Counted from the stretch's first letter, positions 50,751 through 63,370 are shown. The stretch: DNA of 64,000 nt from Cercis canadensis (GCA_003255065.1 QAOA01008121.1:186001-250000); one strand, 5' to 3'. Notes: a model not told the origin generated them from the letters alone. Numbers and translations are program-made.

Positions 50751-51608
50751 AATTATAAGGATTTTTTTTTATGTGGTTACCATGCATAAAATATATGATT
50801 ATTTTGTTTAGTATGTAGTTAACCATATATATAAAAGAAATAATCATATAGTGTCAGTAAATATTTTAATTATTTTATACAAGGTGAAAGGCATATACTT
50901 TTAACTACATATGACTACTTGATAATAATTATCCCTAAAATAATTTGTACATTTTGATTGGACACAGTTTTTGGGATAAATCAAACAATTTCAGTTTAAT
51001 GTTAATAATTATGCTTAATTAGACCTTGATTATAAGAGATTAAACAACTTCATCTTAAAGTCATTAAGAGTGTTTTAATGGTAAGAGGATTAGAAAATTT
51101 GCGGAGGTCTAGAATTTTAACTTTTGTGTTGTCATATAACAAAAAAATGTTTTTTTAGTAATTTGTTGGCTCTATCATTCAATATGAAGAAATTTTTTGC
51201 CTTAGTTTGGCCTTAAATAGGTATTTGTGTGCATTTTTCTTCTCTTGACTTATCTTTTGAGAAACTTAATTGGTGGAAAGCTAGAAATTCTAAGAGTGGT
51301 GTGCTGATATTTTTGTAGCGAGCTTTCTCCTCCTCTTTTGCTGGGTTAAATTTTGCAACTAATTTTAATTCCTAATCTATAATGGGAGTATTATAGATTA
51401 GACGGGATGCATTAACTACATATGGAAGGTGTTATTTTGAAGACTAGCTGGATAAGAGTCAACTCGTACGCACTTGTATGAAATCAATATATGCTCCAAA
51501 GCAGATGGAGATCTAGAACAAGTGGTTCCAAGTTTCAACTATATAGCTAGACGCATTAATTTGGCATTATTACTAGTCTTCCATCCAGTTGTGTCCTCTA
51601 CGTCTTGG
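50751..51608. repeat. Segmental duplication D1, right copy (858 bp)
   Basis: Near-identical to 42422-43281. Here it lies upstream of TLP-4, about 1.8 kb before its start codon. Confidence 0.88.
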
Positions 51609-52803
51609 CCCTTCATACATTAAATTCAAATGAGTCCAGAGTGAAGAGTCGTCTAATTAACTGACTATTCATTTGGGTGTCCATGTATTCCATTCTGCCA
51701 AACCATACCCCAACTATTAATTAACCGTACGTCATAAAAGTTAGTGGCACTACTGCCGTAACAAATAAAACAAGCCTTTGGCCTGGTGGTAATGGAAGGA
51801 ACACGTATACAAATCCTAGAGACGAATTAGAACACAAGCTTGGAGTTATTTTTGGTGCGTGTACTGATCAAACTTACGAATTGACTCTCTGCTCGTGCAG
51901 GGATGAGAACGCGTTTAAGTTTCCCCGCATGCATTTTTCACCCGTAAGAGACGTAAAAAGTGGGGTATCTTGTTTTTTCTTTTCTTTTCTTTTTTCCTGT
52001 TCCTTTTTATTTATTTATTTTATTACATAAATAGAATTTTATTTTTTTAGTTGAGAATATAAATTAAGAATTAGAGATTTCAACTTAAAAACTCAACCTT
52101 TTTAAGAGATTATTAAGTCAGTTATTATACTATAAAACGAAACAATCAAGCAATTAACTAATTAAAATCTTAATTTATATGACGATATCTATGATTTGAA
52201 TTTCTTATTTCTATGTTATGTCCAGGTCACATGGAATAAGAAAATTTTAATATATATGTATATATGACATCAATAGCAGATACATGCTTCACTGCTAAAT
52301 CACACATAATAATTTTAATTTTTAACTTTTTAGATAAATGAAACTAAAATTTGAAAAAGATAATAGGAAAGCAAAATGTTACAAGATGATATAGAATATA
52401 TAGTACATCATATTGATCATGAATTAAAGTAGCATGAACTCTAGCTCAGTCAATGGTGTTGGTAATTAATAATTTTAGTTCCAGAGGAAAAATATTAAAA
52501 GAAAAAGAAGATGAAAAATTATAGTGGGAAAGACCATATGACACCGTCTATTATTTGCTATTGAAGGAACTTCCAATTCAATTATTTGACCCATGGTTTA
52601 GACTTTTCTTATGGAAAAATATGTCGGCCAAAAATGTTATCTTGGACATGGCATCTCATTTTGAATTTAATTAAACCAGTGAATGGACTATATATCGTGC
52701 AAAGTGTATGGCTGCATGTTAGTTTCCCACCCTGACCCGTCTGCTTAAAATACTCTCTAAATTCTACGAAGACCTAACCAATTGTTTGTCTTCTCGCTAA
52801 TCC
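51609..52803. other. Intergenic DNA upstream of TLP-4
   Basis: AT-rich. A short stretch at 51780-51830 (TGGTAATGGAAGGAACACG) again matches sequence after D1 left copy. No gene seen. Confidence 0.4.
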
Positions 52804-53073
52804 TTTGTTTGGATTGAGGATGATGAAAGGAAAAGAAAAGGGGGAAAAAACTTAATGTAGTTTTCATATTTGTGAAGATTGAAAAAAAATGATTTTGTAA
52901 GATTAATTTTTACTTTTTTTTTATAGGAGATTTTGTAAGATTATTAGGGGTACTTAATTGGATGTTAATTAATGTATTTCCTCTTATTTTAAAAAATTCA
53001 CAAATATGTAATTGACATAACTTTCCTTTTTTATTTTCTCTCATTTCCTTCCAAAACCCACGCTCCGAATAAA
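52804..53073. mobile_element. Possible MITE, about 270 bp
   Basis: The left end TTTGTTTGGATTGAGGATGA and the inverse of the right end (TTTATTCGGAGCGTGGGTTT) are imperfect inverted repeats that both run on into A/G-rich sequence. TCCTTTGTTTGGAT is shared with the insertion at 12563-12852. No clear target-site duplication, so the call is tentative. Confidence 0.4.
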
Positions 53074-53338
53074 TTTGATGTTTAATTGGTTGTAAAAAAT
53101 CATCATTCAATCGTAGAGGTGCTATATTTACCTCTTATAATGCAATTGCATAGATTTCAACTTAAGACTTTTCGTGATAAATCTTATATCTGGGGTAATG
53201 TAGGCAACTCTTTAATTGACGGAGATTAAGTTCTGCACAGCAGCCCACATGGAATATATATTAATATGGACAAACGCAGAAGCAAACAGAGAGCTCCACG
53301 TAGAATAGGCCCATTTTTGACTATTCAACCCCACATCC

Positions 53339-53346
53339 TATAAATA
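53339..53346 (+). promoter_or_regulatory. TATA box of TLP-4
   Basis: TATAAATA, 72 bp upstream of the ATG at 53411, within ATCCTATAAATACC. Confidence 0.7.
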
Positions 53347-53410
53347 CCAATGCACACTTGAACCCAATCTCATACCAAGCACACAGTCACTAATTAAGAC
53401 ACCAACCAAG

Positions 53411-54344
53411 ATGAACACCCGAATTGCTCTCGCCCTTACTTTGGCTTTCTTCTTCTATGGTATGTTATTCAAACATTGCCTCTTTCTTTTGTCTCATAAT
53501 TCATATAATACGTTCCGCATGTAGATGTACATCACATTCATGTTTATTTTTCTTTTTCTGTTCATAAACTACTTAATTAAGTAATTATACATACAGTTGC
53601 AGTGTAATATGTTGTATAGATTTTACATTTAGAATGGCTAAATGGAAATTTTTGTCAATTAATGCAGGAGCACACGCAGCAACAATAAGTTTCACCAACA
53701 AGTGCACATACACTGTATGGCCAGGAACCCTTACTGGTGATCAAAAGCCTCAGTTGTCAACAACTGGTTTTGAGTTGGCAAACGGAGCATCCAACTCCGT
53801 GGATGTCCCAGCTCCATGGTCAGGTAGGTTCTGGGCTCGAACCGGGTGCTCCAGTGCCTCAGGGAAGTTCACCTGCGCCACCGCAGACTGTGCTTCGGGT
53901 CAAGTTGGATGCAATGGCGCCGGTGCAATCCCACCGGCAACTTTGATTGAACTCACCGTGGCAGCTAACGGTGGACAAGACTTCTATGATGTTAGCAACG
54001 TTGATGGATTCAATGTGCCTATGTCCATAGCTCCACAAGGTGGAACCGGTGACTGCCAAGCCTCAACCTGCCCGGCGGACATCAACACCGTGTGCCCGGC
54101 GGAGCTGCAAGTGAAAGGGTCTGATGGGAAGGTGATTGCTTGCAAGAGTGCATGCTTGGCTTTCAATCAGCCTCAATATTGTTGCACTGGAGATCACAAC
54201 ACCGCAGAGACATGCCCACCCACACAATACTCTGAGATTTTCGAGAAGCAATGCCCTCAGGCTTATAGCTATGCTTTCGATGACAAAAGTAGCACCTTTA
54301 CCTGCAACAACGGACCCAACTATGCTATTACATTCTGCCCTTAA
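53411..54344 (+). CDS. Thaumatin-like protein TLP-4
   Basis: Exons 53411-53459 and 53668-54344 give 241 aa: signal peptide [17 protein letters not shown], then [12 protein letters not shown]. Sixteen cysteines and an exact thaumatin signature ([17 protein letters not shown]) are present, with [33 protein letters not shown] and the end NYAITFCP. It is closest to TLP-3A/3B but clearly separate, with substitutions along the whole length. The open frame starting at 53634 is part of the intron read through and is not the real start. Secreted PR-5 protein by family; no C-terminal vacuolar extension. Confidence 0.94.
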
Positions 54345-56202
54345 AATTCTAGCTGTGGAACTTTGTTATTTGTTCGCGATAACAAAAATAAGTGACATCG
54401 AATAAAAGCCTAGCTTGTATCCTAGGAATAAACAATTAATCACCTCTTGATTTTGGTGATTGTATCGAAACTCTTTTAATAAAATTCAGTTTACTTATTA
54501 ATTATTTATCGGCCGGTAAACATTTGTCTTTAGAATGTTCATCATGAGTATATCCGTCTTTTGAAACTTCTTCTATAATCACCATAAGATATATAATATC
54601 AACTCAATTATATGTCACTTTCATTGTGTGAGGTATAATAAAGTTAGGGGTCTAATTAACAACTTATAGAGGATGATGTTTTCTTCAAGTTCGTTCGTTT
54701 ATTTCTCCATATTACTTTGTTTTAATGATATAATTCGATTCTCATTTTAATAAAATAAACATCACATAAACAAATTGTTGTTAATTTTTTTGTTATCTCC
54801 TTCTTAATGTTATGCTCTGATTATCATTGTTCTTTCGAGGTTCATCGAGTTGAATATTGATACCCCCTCAACTTTTTATATACTTTGGTAACAAATAATC
54901 TTCAATTTGAAAAATGTATCAATTCATACATAATGGCTACCTTTTGGGGATTTGGGTTTCTAAGCATGAATTCTTCCACTGAGAAATTAATGGATGGATT
55001 GAAAAATTCAAGTGGTAAGAATATATATATATATATATATATAGACATGTTCAAAGTTGAAGTCTTGATGGGTTTAACTGTTAAATTTAAAAGTTATGGA
55101 TCTATTTGTTTAAGATAAGACTGTTTTGTGCCTTATTTTTCTCTTTAATTAATAGATGTAAAATTCACGTACTGGCAAAAGAAATGAATAGAAAGATTTT
55201 AACTGTTGCTACTCTGCCCTCAAAGCCCAAAACTTGTAACTAGTTGTTTATAAATGGATCAATCACCAAGCCGAAAGCTTATAAGAATATATATTTACTC
55301 AAAAGAAATCACTTGATCAATCACATAAAATTAAATATTTCCTATGGTATGGGTAGTTGGGTACACATATAACCTTTTGTCTCTAATTTCCTGTGGTTAA
55401 TTAAATAAGTTAAGAATTAAAAAGTTCTTAAAAGTAAATATAGGTGTAGTTATTGGACACCTTGTCCCACTACTAATTTGTACATTGATTACCTTCCATG
55501 CCACTTGAGTTGAGATTGAGCATACTCAAAATGACCGTGTTGAAAAGGCCAACTTATGTAAGTTGTACAAATATTTCTAGTGCCTTGCATCTTGACAGTT
55601 GACACCCTCTTTTTCCTTCAGCTTGACATTGTCATTCGTCATATTAATTTATTAAAGAACTTGAAAATGGAGTCATGGAGAGAAAGAGGAACCAACTGCA
55701 TATATCCATCCAGTATTGCGCGTCAAAAACTAAATTACACTTTTCCAACTAGTAAGATCGGCATGTAGAAATACAGCACATTCATTTAATTGTATATTGA
55801 AGATTGACCATGAAGTTTTGAAGAATTAATATAAGAGTCAAGGGTAAGAAATGTCTTTAGTGTTCTGGAACACTTATTAAACTTGAAAATCAAACTGTTA
55901 ATGTCGTAATCGTCGAGTTTTGACAAGTCTTTCTGCAAAATTCCACAAATAAAATATCTTATGTGGAAATGATGCTAAGCCAACCGTTAAATGGATTTAT
56001 GGAGTCAAATATCTTAGCTTTCTTTTACATTTATTTGTTTATATTTTAAATCAATTAACAATTATTCCGCATGAACAACGTGATGAGACTGTGATTAATA
56101 TTCTAGCACGCTAAGGATGTGGTCTATTAAAGGTTTAGCTGGGGATGTCTTGATCTAGCTATCTCATGTTTATTTTTATGATTTTCACATGCTGGGTAGT
56201 TT
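54345..56202. other. Intergenic DNA downstream of TLP-4
   Basis: AT-rich, with a (TA)n run at about 55021-55041. Small frames (54885-55118, 55580-55768) show no family features. Nothing further supported. Confidence 0.4.
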
Positions 56203-56706
56203 TTTTTTTTTTTTTTTTNTTTTTTTTTTTTTTTTGTGGAATCCAGATTAATTGTTTTATCAGGTGAAAAGTCGTGCTTTTTTTCAGGGTCTTTGGATGA
56301 GGCTTATAAATATCTCTTATCATGGAAATCAACATATATGTTGAAATTAACCCCTTAAATAGTTGTGCTTAAATTAATTTTTTTTATGAGTAAATTAATT
56401 TTATTATTATTCTTTAACAGAATAAAAGAGTGATAAAATCTGTGGTCTCTTTTTAAATTATTTTCAATTTAAAAATCAAACAATTTTTTGAATTGCACTT
56501 TGCATTTTCTATATCGCTCTTGATAGAGAAGGTTGACTTCTCGAATTAGAATTTCATCTGCTAAGGTTATCTATGACGAATAATTTGGTCATATTGATGC
56601 ATTTATTTTGTAAATACTAAATGTCTAAATGAATATAATACAAAATAAATAGCTGTTGTTTTTAAATTGTTGTTTCACCAAAAAATTAAAACATATATAA
56701 AAATAN
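56203..56706. repeat. Misplaced contig: duplicate of 58640-59128 bounded by Ns
   Basis: Poly-T with an N at 56219, then GTGGAATCC(A)ATTAATTG to ATATAAAAATA, ending in an N at 56706. The same sequence with few differences runs from 58660 to about 59128. The block between (56707-58579) is therefore bracketed by two copies of one locus. Confidence 0.75.
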
Positions 56707-58207
56707 GATCACTTGAAAAGATATATGGCCAAGGTCGGGTGCATACCCGAGTTTTGATGCTGAGGGTAATATGAAATGGGAGTTTTTATGTCTCTTTTTG
56801 TCTTGTCCAAAAAGCGTCCTCTTTACTTCTTGTTTTTCCTTATTTATAGGGAGATCCCAGGTTTAAAAGATCTAGGGAATGGGTTCAGTTATGGGCTTGG
56901 TGATAATGGGCTTAAAGCCATATGGGCCGAAATATTGGGTATCTACACTTATCCCCCCTTGGAGCTCGGGCCTTGGTGCTACCGAGACCGAGCTATGGAT
57001 TTACAAACGGTATCCATTTCCGAGATGGGGATGTGGGGGAAAAATGAGGGCGCGAATTTTTGAAATTTCGATGATTACGTCATGTGCCATGATGATCGTT
57101 TGGTGCTTTGGATGTGACTGCCACGTGGCGCTTACGAGAGACGATGTATTAATGACCATTCCGGCTGCGGCGGTCTTTTGGGCTGCTTTAGGTGTCAGGG
57201 CCGGCTTGGACGTGACGTTTGGCCTTCCCGAGCTAGAATACGGCTCTCTCAGCACCGTTGGATCAGGAGTCCTTGGACGGTTGGATCTGCTCTTCGTTAT
57301 CCTATAAATAGGGGTTGGAAAAACTTCAGTCTACTCTTTTGGTGAATTTTCTGAAATTGGTGCTTAGGTCGGTGTGAAGTAAGGAATCTTGTAGGATTTT
57401 CAGCTCGGAGTACTCCTTTTTCTGAAGGTAATTTTTGCCTCTTTCTCGCTCTTAGGTCGTAGGTCTTCTTTCTTCTTAGCTTACTGTGGTAAGATGGAGA
57501 GTTATTCTTCTGTGAATGGCGAGGATCCGATGAACTATCTGGAGAACATTGAAGTGATTTCGTCTGATGGGGGGATAGAGGCCAACAGGGAAGTGGTGAG
57601 TGAAAGGGAACCAAGTGATGGTAGGGAACAAGGTAGGGCAGAGGAGGCGAGTTCCAGTGGTAGTAGTTTAGAGATTTCTTTTATTCGACCCTCTATTCCC
57701 TCATTTGTTCATGAGAGGGTTAGGAACATATTTTCCGTGCTTCGCTCAAAATTTGTGAGGGAGTTTAAATATTATAACCATGAAATTGATTGGGGTCGTA
57801 GCAGTTACGACGTTAAAGCATGTCCGAAAGATGCGCCTGTGTGCGAAAATTGCCCCAAAAACGATTTCTTTACTTTTAGTGCCGCTTATATGGAGAGGGC
57901 CGGAGCAGAGTTGCCGCTCTCCGACTTTGAAATGGAATTTTTTAGGAAGGTGAACGCTGCTCCGTCCCAACTCCATGTAAACGGCTGGGGTTTTCTTCGG
58001 GCATTCCAGAAAATGTGTGAATTGTTGTCGGTGGAGAGTAGGGTAGAGGTATTTTTTTTATTTTTTTACATTAAAGGATGTGAAGGATACCGACCAGGAG
58101 TTTGTGTATATAGCTGGTCGGCGGGGATTAGGGCTCCTGAAACTGGTGGAAGAATCGGCCAAAGGTTGGAAGGACCGGTTTTTCCGAGTTACCATTCCGA
58201 CCTGGAA
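56707..58207 (+). mobile_element. Fragment of a putative gypsy-type retroelement
   Basis: GC-richer than its surroundings, with an LTR-like leader (CCTATAAATAGGGG near 57300) followed by a coding start at 57494. It is cut off by the N gap at 58208. It begins immediately after a single N and so may not belong at this place. Confidence 0.55.
57494..58207 (+). pseudogene. Putative gypsy-type transposon protein (PF04195-like), frameshifted, truncated by gap
   Basis: ATG at 57494. The product has an acidic N-terminal region, then a segment typical of plant 'putative gypsy type transposon' proteins (LPLSDFEMEFFRKVNAAPSQ, NGWGFLRAFQKMCELLSVE). At a T-rich stretch (about 58050-58070) the similarity moves to another frame (DTDQEFVYIAGRRGLGLLKL, then KGWKDRFFRVTIPTW). 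This is one frameshift, either real or a homopolymer error. The continuation after 58207 is N and unknown. Translation through the Ns into poly-Phe is meaningless. Confidence 0.6.
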
Positions 58208-58576
58208 NNNNNNNNNNNNNNNNNNNNNNNNNNNNNNNNNNNNNNNNNNNNNNNNNNNNNNNNNNNNNNNNNNNNNNNNNNNNNNNNNNNNNNNNNNNNN
58301 NNNNNNNNNNNNNNNNNNNNNNNNNNNNNNNNNNNNNNNNNNNNNNNNNNNNNNNNNNNNNNNNNNNNNNNNNNNNNNNNNNNNNNNNNNNNNNNNNNNN
58401 NNNNNNNNNNNNNNNNNNNNNNNNNNNNNNNNNNNNNNNNNNNNNNNNNNNNNNNNNNNNNNNNNNNNNNNNNNNNNNNNNNNNNNNNNNNNNNNNNNNN
58501 NNNNNNNNNNNNNNNNNNNNNNNNNNNNNNNNNNNNNNNNNNNNNNNNNNNNNNNNNNNNNNNNNNNNNNNNNNNN
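58208..58576. other. Assembly gap (369 N)
   Basis: Run of Ns followed by an approximately 80-bp poly-T tract (58580-58659). Content unknown. Confidence 0.99.
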
Positions 58577-58578
58577 TT

Positions 58579-58659
<81 letters not shown>

Positions 58660-58660
<1 letters not shown>

Positions 58661-58997
58661 TGGAATCCATATTAATTGTTTTATCAGGTGAAAAGTCGTG
58701 CTTTTTTTCAGGGTCTTTGGATGAGGCTTACAAATATCTCTTATCATGGAAATCAACATATATGTTGAAATTAACCCCTTAAATAGTTGTGCTTAAATTA
58801 ATTTTTTTTATGAGTAAATTAATTTTATTATTATTCTTTAACAGAATAAAAGAGTGATAAAATCTGTGGTCTCTTTTTAAATTATTTTCAATTTAAAAAT
58901 CAAACAATTTTTGGAATTGCACTTTGCATTTTCTATATCGCTCTTGATAGAGAAGGTTGACTTCTCGAATTAGAATTTCATCTGCTAAGGTTATCTA
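58660..58997. other. Intergenic DNA before duplication D2 copy B
   Basis: Duplicate of the sequence after the N at 56219. No gene seen. Confidence 0.5.
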
Positions 58998-59476
58998 TGA
59001 CGAATAATTTGGTCATATTGATGCATTTATTTTGTAAATACTAAATGTCTAAATGAATATAATACAAAATAAATAGCTGTTGTTTTTAAATTGTTATTTC
59101 ACCAAAAAATTAAAACATATATAAAAATAAAGATTTGCAGAGTCTTATCTCCCCCGACGTCCAAACTCCCAGGAACAAAAGGACTTCTAAAGTAAGATTA
59201 CCAAGTAATCAATTATACACCTAATTCGAAAGTAACTAACTAAAATATCTATAACTTTTATGGCTAGAAAGAAACCATTTTGCCTATGAATTTGAATGTA
59301 TTTTCCTTACAGCTTATGCAGTCATGTACTTTGCCTTAAGGTATGAAGGTTCCAATTGCTTATAGATTAGAGCTAGCGTAAGTCTTCCTTCACGTATTAT
59401 AGATTAAAAAAGAGAGATATATAGATAGCGTACAGAGTCCCATGGAAAAAAATAAAATCTTATGTTTGGAAAATAC

Positions 59477-59566
59477 TTGACCTGCCCTTCATTGATGGCT
59501 ATAGAAATTTCGATCTATATACTCGGATGATATGGTCTGCCCTTGGACCAACTCTTGGTCTTGACC
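59477..59566 (+). promoter_or_regulatory. Two W-box-like TTGACC sites upstream of TLP-3B
   Basis: TTGACC at 59477-59482 and 59561-59566, at the same spacing as in copy A (44933, 45006) apart from small indels. Confidence 0.4.
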
Positions 59567-59629
59567 GAAAACCGTGGAATTGCTCCTCGTACCAAAGTTC
59601 GTTTCATGGAGGATTCAAACCTCGTACCC

Positions 59630-59638
59630 TATATATAA
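59630..59638 (+). promoter_or_regulatory. TATA box of TLP-3B
   Basis: TATATATAA about 105 bp upstream of the ATG at 59743, as in TLP-3A. Confidence 0.65.
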
Positions 59639-59742
59639 GAAGCCACATTGCAGCCCAAATTTCACCACAGCAAACTGAAAAACATCTAGCTAACTCTTTT
59701 TGGTGAAAAAAAAAAGAAAAAAAACACCTAGCTATCTCAGAA

Positions 59743-60756
59743 ATGATGATGAACGCCCGACATCTCTGCCTAATTAGCTTGGCTTTCCTCTTCTATGGTA
59801 TATTAAACCACATTTTCTACCCCTTCTCCTTTCATTCCATATTTTCTTTTTTCCTTCAGCATAATTGTTTCAGAGTTGTATCTTATTACATTTCAGTGGT
59901 GAAAGATACGAGCTTTTATGTTTATGGGAACAGCCTATCCGTTAACTTAAAGCAACTATTCATAAGACAAGCTCTTATAAGAAGCAATACTTATCTATAT
60001 GTGTTATTTATTTTCATCCATGCTAGTACAAGTACAAGATTGTTGCGAAAAATATTGATCACCTTATTTTTTTTACATGCAGGAACTCATGCAGCCACAG
60101 TAAGTTTTACCAATAATTGCCCATACACTGTCTGGCCAGGAACCCTAACCGGTGATCAGAAGCCTCAGTTGTCAACAACCGGTTTCGAGTTAGCAACCGG
60201 AGCATCCAACTCCGTGGATGTCCCATCTCCGTGGTCGGGTCGGTTCTGGGCTCGGACCGGATGCTCCAGTGCCTCTGGAAGGTTCACCTGTGCCACCGCA
60301 GATTGCGCCTCCGGTGAGGTTGGATGCAGCGGCGCCGGTGCAATTCCACCCGCAACGTTGATTGAACTTACCGTAGCATCTAACGGTGGACAAGACTTCT
60401 ACGATGTGAGCAACGTTGATGGGTTCAATGTGCCCATGTCCATAGCTCCACAAGGTGGGTCCGGTGACTGCCAACCCTCAAGTTGCCCGGCAAATATAAA
60501 TTCGGTGTGTCCGGCGGAGTTGCAAGTGGTTTCTGACGGGAACGTGATCGCTTGCAAGAGTGCATGCTTGGCTTTCGGTCAACCTCAGTACTGTTGCACC
60601 GGAGATTTCAACACTGAAGCCACATGCCCACCCTCCCAATACTCTACGGTTTTCGAGAATCAGTGTCCTCAGGCTTATAGCTATGCTTTTGATGATAAAA
60701 GCAGCACCTTTACTTGCTTCAACTCACCCAACTACGCAATCACATTCTGTCCTTGA
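59743..60756 (+). CDS. Thaumatin-like protein TLP-3B
   Basis: Exons 59743-59797 and 60083-60756 give 242 aa. The signal peptide is [19 protein letters not shown]; the mature domain appears identical to TLP-3A (16 cysteines, [25 protein letters not shown]). Unusually, the 285-base intron is a multiple of three and free of stops, so intron retention would give a continuous 337-residue frame. The donor (TATG|GTATATT) and acceptor (ACATGCAG|GA) are intact and shared with the other members, so the spliced 242-aa form is the expected product. It may be a second locus or a second haplotype of TLP-3A. Confidence 0.92.
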   Translation: MMMNARHLCLISLAFLFYGILNHIFYPFSFHSIFSFFLQHNCFRVVSYYISVVKDTSFYVYGNSLSVNLKQLFIRQALIRSNTYLYVLFIFIHASTSTRLLRKILITLFFLHAGTHAATVSFTNNCPYTVWPGTLTGDQKPQLSTTGFELATGASNSVDVPSPWSGRFWARTGCSSASGRFTCATADCASGEVGCSGAGAIPPATLIELTVASNGGQDFYDVSNVDGFNVPMSIAPQGGSGDCQPSSCPANINSVCPAELQVVSDGNVIACKSACLAFGQPQYCCTGDFNTEATCPPSQYSTVFENQCPQAYSYAFDDKSSTFTCFNSPNYAITFCP

Positions 60757-61428
60757 AAATGAAATCCTTTAATTTCTCATTTCTGCAACAAACAATAAGT
60801 ATTGGGAATAAGTACGTATGCGAGGAATAAATAGCCAGGAGCAATTGGTGATTGTATTGAAATACTTTTTCAATAAAATTTATTTTTCTTATTCTTCTTA
60901 AAAGATATATGTTGTGTGATTTGAGTAGGCGGTGTTTATTGTAATCTCCCGTTCCTTCTCTTTCATATTCTCTACTTTATTCTTTCTTTTTCTAACTCTA
61001 ACAAGTTACCTTAAATTAACGCTTACATTAGGCTCTTATTTTAAGAATAATTTAGGAGGAAAAGAAAATGTAAGAAAAAAATAAATTATATTTAGGTTCT
61101 ATAATATCTAGATTATTTTCCAATCATTCCTTTTATTTTCACCCGTTCCAAGACGGAAGACTTAATTATATATTATTTTTCAATCATTCCTGACAATAAA
61201 ATTATGATTGTTTAGTATTTTCTTAATTAACAACATATATAACTGAAAAATATTGACCGTTATTTGGCGAAAACAGAAAAGGTCAACCGTTATGAGGTAC
61301 TTTTGGAACAAATATTTGTTCACATATCGCAAGATAAAAAGGCAAGCATGTATGATAAATCAATTCATCAGTCAAATATTGTTTGCACTAAAAAGGAAAA
61401 AGAAAAAAAAAAAAAAGTAACCAACTGC
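60757..61428. other. TLP-3B 3' flank
   Basis: Same sequence as 46203-46874: presumed 3' UTR and AT-rich DNA up to the LINE target site. Nothing else seen. Confidence 0.5.
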
Positions 61429-61442
61429 CACAATCTCTATTT

Positions 61443-63370
61443 TTTTTTTGGTAATACAGGGGGCCAAAGCCCCAAAAGAGAAACAAAACTCTACGGGGCA
61501 CAGAAGCCCCAACCAAATCACCCATCAGCAGGAGTTGTAGCTCCTGGGGAGGAAAGGAGAAAGAGAGCCCACCTGGCTCTGACTTGCAGCCCAGGTTAGC
61601 CAACCAATCAGCGCATCTATTAGCTTCTCTAGAAGGGGAAGAGAGCTTGACTGTCCAATCCAAAGACAAGAGTCTAAGAATAGCAGAAACTGTTTGGCAA
61701 GAGGATCTCGGACCATTATTGCCAAGAGCAATAGCTTGCACCAGGGAAGTAGAGTCACATTCCAAGATAACATTTTAAAACCCTTCTTCCAAGCCATGCA
61801 AAGACCCTCATAAGCACCGCGAGCTTCAGCCATGAAAGCATTGCTCCAGCCACCGTTCCTAGCAATCCCTACAATCCAATGTCCATCATGGTCCCTTAAC
61901 AGAGCCCCAAAACCTGTTAGACCTGGATTACCCTTAGCTACACCTTTAGAATTAATCTTGACCCACCCCCGGGGAGGAGGGTTCCATTTAATGTCCTTCC
62001 AAACTTTCAGAGAGTTAGAAGCTCTATTTAAGTTTCTCTCCTCAGTACAATTTTTATAAAGGAAACCCAAGATAACTTCTCTGGGATTGCTTGGTCTAGA
62101 GAAATTCTCTTCAAAAATCTTAGCATTCCTCCATTTCCAAAGAAACCATGCAGTCGTGGCCCATATCGTGCTTCAGTCAAACTGAGAATTTTTATCTGAC
62201 TGATCATTTAAGTTCCAGCGAAACCATTCTGAAGAAGAACAGTTGAAGAACTTTGCTAGCTTGGAAACTTGGACCATTTGAGTCCACACCACGTTAGCCC
62301 TATGGCAATCACGAAGAACGTGCATAGTATCCTCTACCTGACTTTCACACCAGCTGCAAAAAGAACTGCACCCAGACCATTTACTCCTTGAAAGGTTCGT
62401 GTGCAATTTATTTTGACAGCACTGCCAAATAAAGAGTCTTATGCGCTCTATACAAGGGATCTTCCAAATCTGGGTCCACATATTGGATTTAGAACCCCAC
62501 TGGTTTTCCATTAGTGCAATATAAGCACTCTTGACCGAAAAAGCTCCATTGTTCGAGGGTCCCCATCAAAGTTTATCGCAGACATTCTCCGGGTTAGGGG
62601 CAAGTAAGCTCTTATCTGGGCAAGAATTTATTCAGGCAACACATGCTTAAGAAGGTCCCAATTCCAATCATAAGCAGAAGTTGTGAACTCCTTAGCTCTA
62701 CTATCTATTTGGTCATGATTAATAGGGGTCAGAGAATACTCCCCTAAGGATTTGCCACCAATCAATCAACTGTCATTCCAAAATCTAACTTTTTCCCCAT
62801 CTCCGATCACCCACCTTTGGTTTTCTACCAACTTAGGCCACAATGCTGCCATGTGCTTCCAAAGCTGCGAGTCGATACATTTCACTTCAACAGAGAAACT
62901 CCAATCCCTGCCTTTTTGATATTTGCTAGCTAGAACTGCACCCCAAAGACTATTCCTCTCACTCCTAAGCCTCCAACAAAGCTTGAGGAGACAAGCTTCA
63001 TTCATATGCTGCAGGGACTTAAATCCCAGACCCCTATAAGCTTTTGGTTTACAGATGCCTTGCCAACTAACCGAGTGCAACTTCCTAATAATATCTGCAT
63101 GCCCCCACAAAAAACTACGTTGCACCTTTTCTAACTCCATGCACGTGCCTTTAGGGATCTTAGATGCCATCATGGAGTAAATGGGAGTAGCTCCAATGAC
63201 TGTCGAAGCAAGGGTTAGCCGCCCTGCCATGGAGAGGCAAGAAGCCTTCCACCGAGCCAGTCTACTTCTGACTTTATCCACCACATGCTGGAACTCCATC
63301 TTCCTTTTCCTTCCATTAGACATATGGTAACCCAGATACTTTCCCAGCGAGAAAGAGCGCTCAAAACCGG
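61443..63370 (-). mobile_element. 5'-truncated LINE, copy B
   Basis: Same insertion as 46889-49478: target-site duplications CACAATCTCTATTT (61429-61442) and CACAATGTCTATTT (63371-63384, one mismatch), tail on the minus strand at 61443. About 1.93 kb without the N artefact. The frames are longer than in A: 63518-62766 (post-RT region, RLARWKASCLSMAGRLTLA to VIGDGEKVRFWNDS), 62511-62173 (zf-RVT) and 62070-61525 (RNase H, GNPGLTGFGALLRDHDGHW and AEARGAYEGLCMAWKKG). The first RNase H Asp position reads SKG, while the Glu and the later Asp (ECDST, in another frame) remain. Stops and frameshifts make it inactive. Confidence 0.88.

Noticed and set aside
53634..53667. TLP-4 start at 53634
   Set aside because: This Met lies in the intron; the acceptor at 53667 and the signal-peptide exon at 53411 fit the pattern of the other genes.
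58046..58075. Very short intron to explain the frame change in the gypsy-type protein
   Set aside because: About 35 bp is too short for a plant intron, and removing it would also remove residues typical of the family; a frameshift is simpler.
58058..58759. Frames running through the N gap with poly-Lys or poly-Phe
   Set aside because: Produced by translating Ns and the poly-T tract.
59743..60756. Single 337-aa TLP protein without intron
   Set aside because: The extra 95 residues match the intron position of all other array members; donor and acceptor are intact, so a spliced 242-aa product is preferred.
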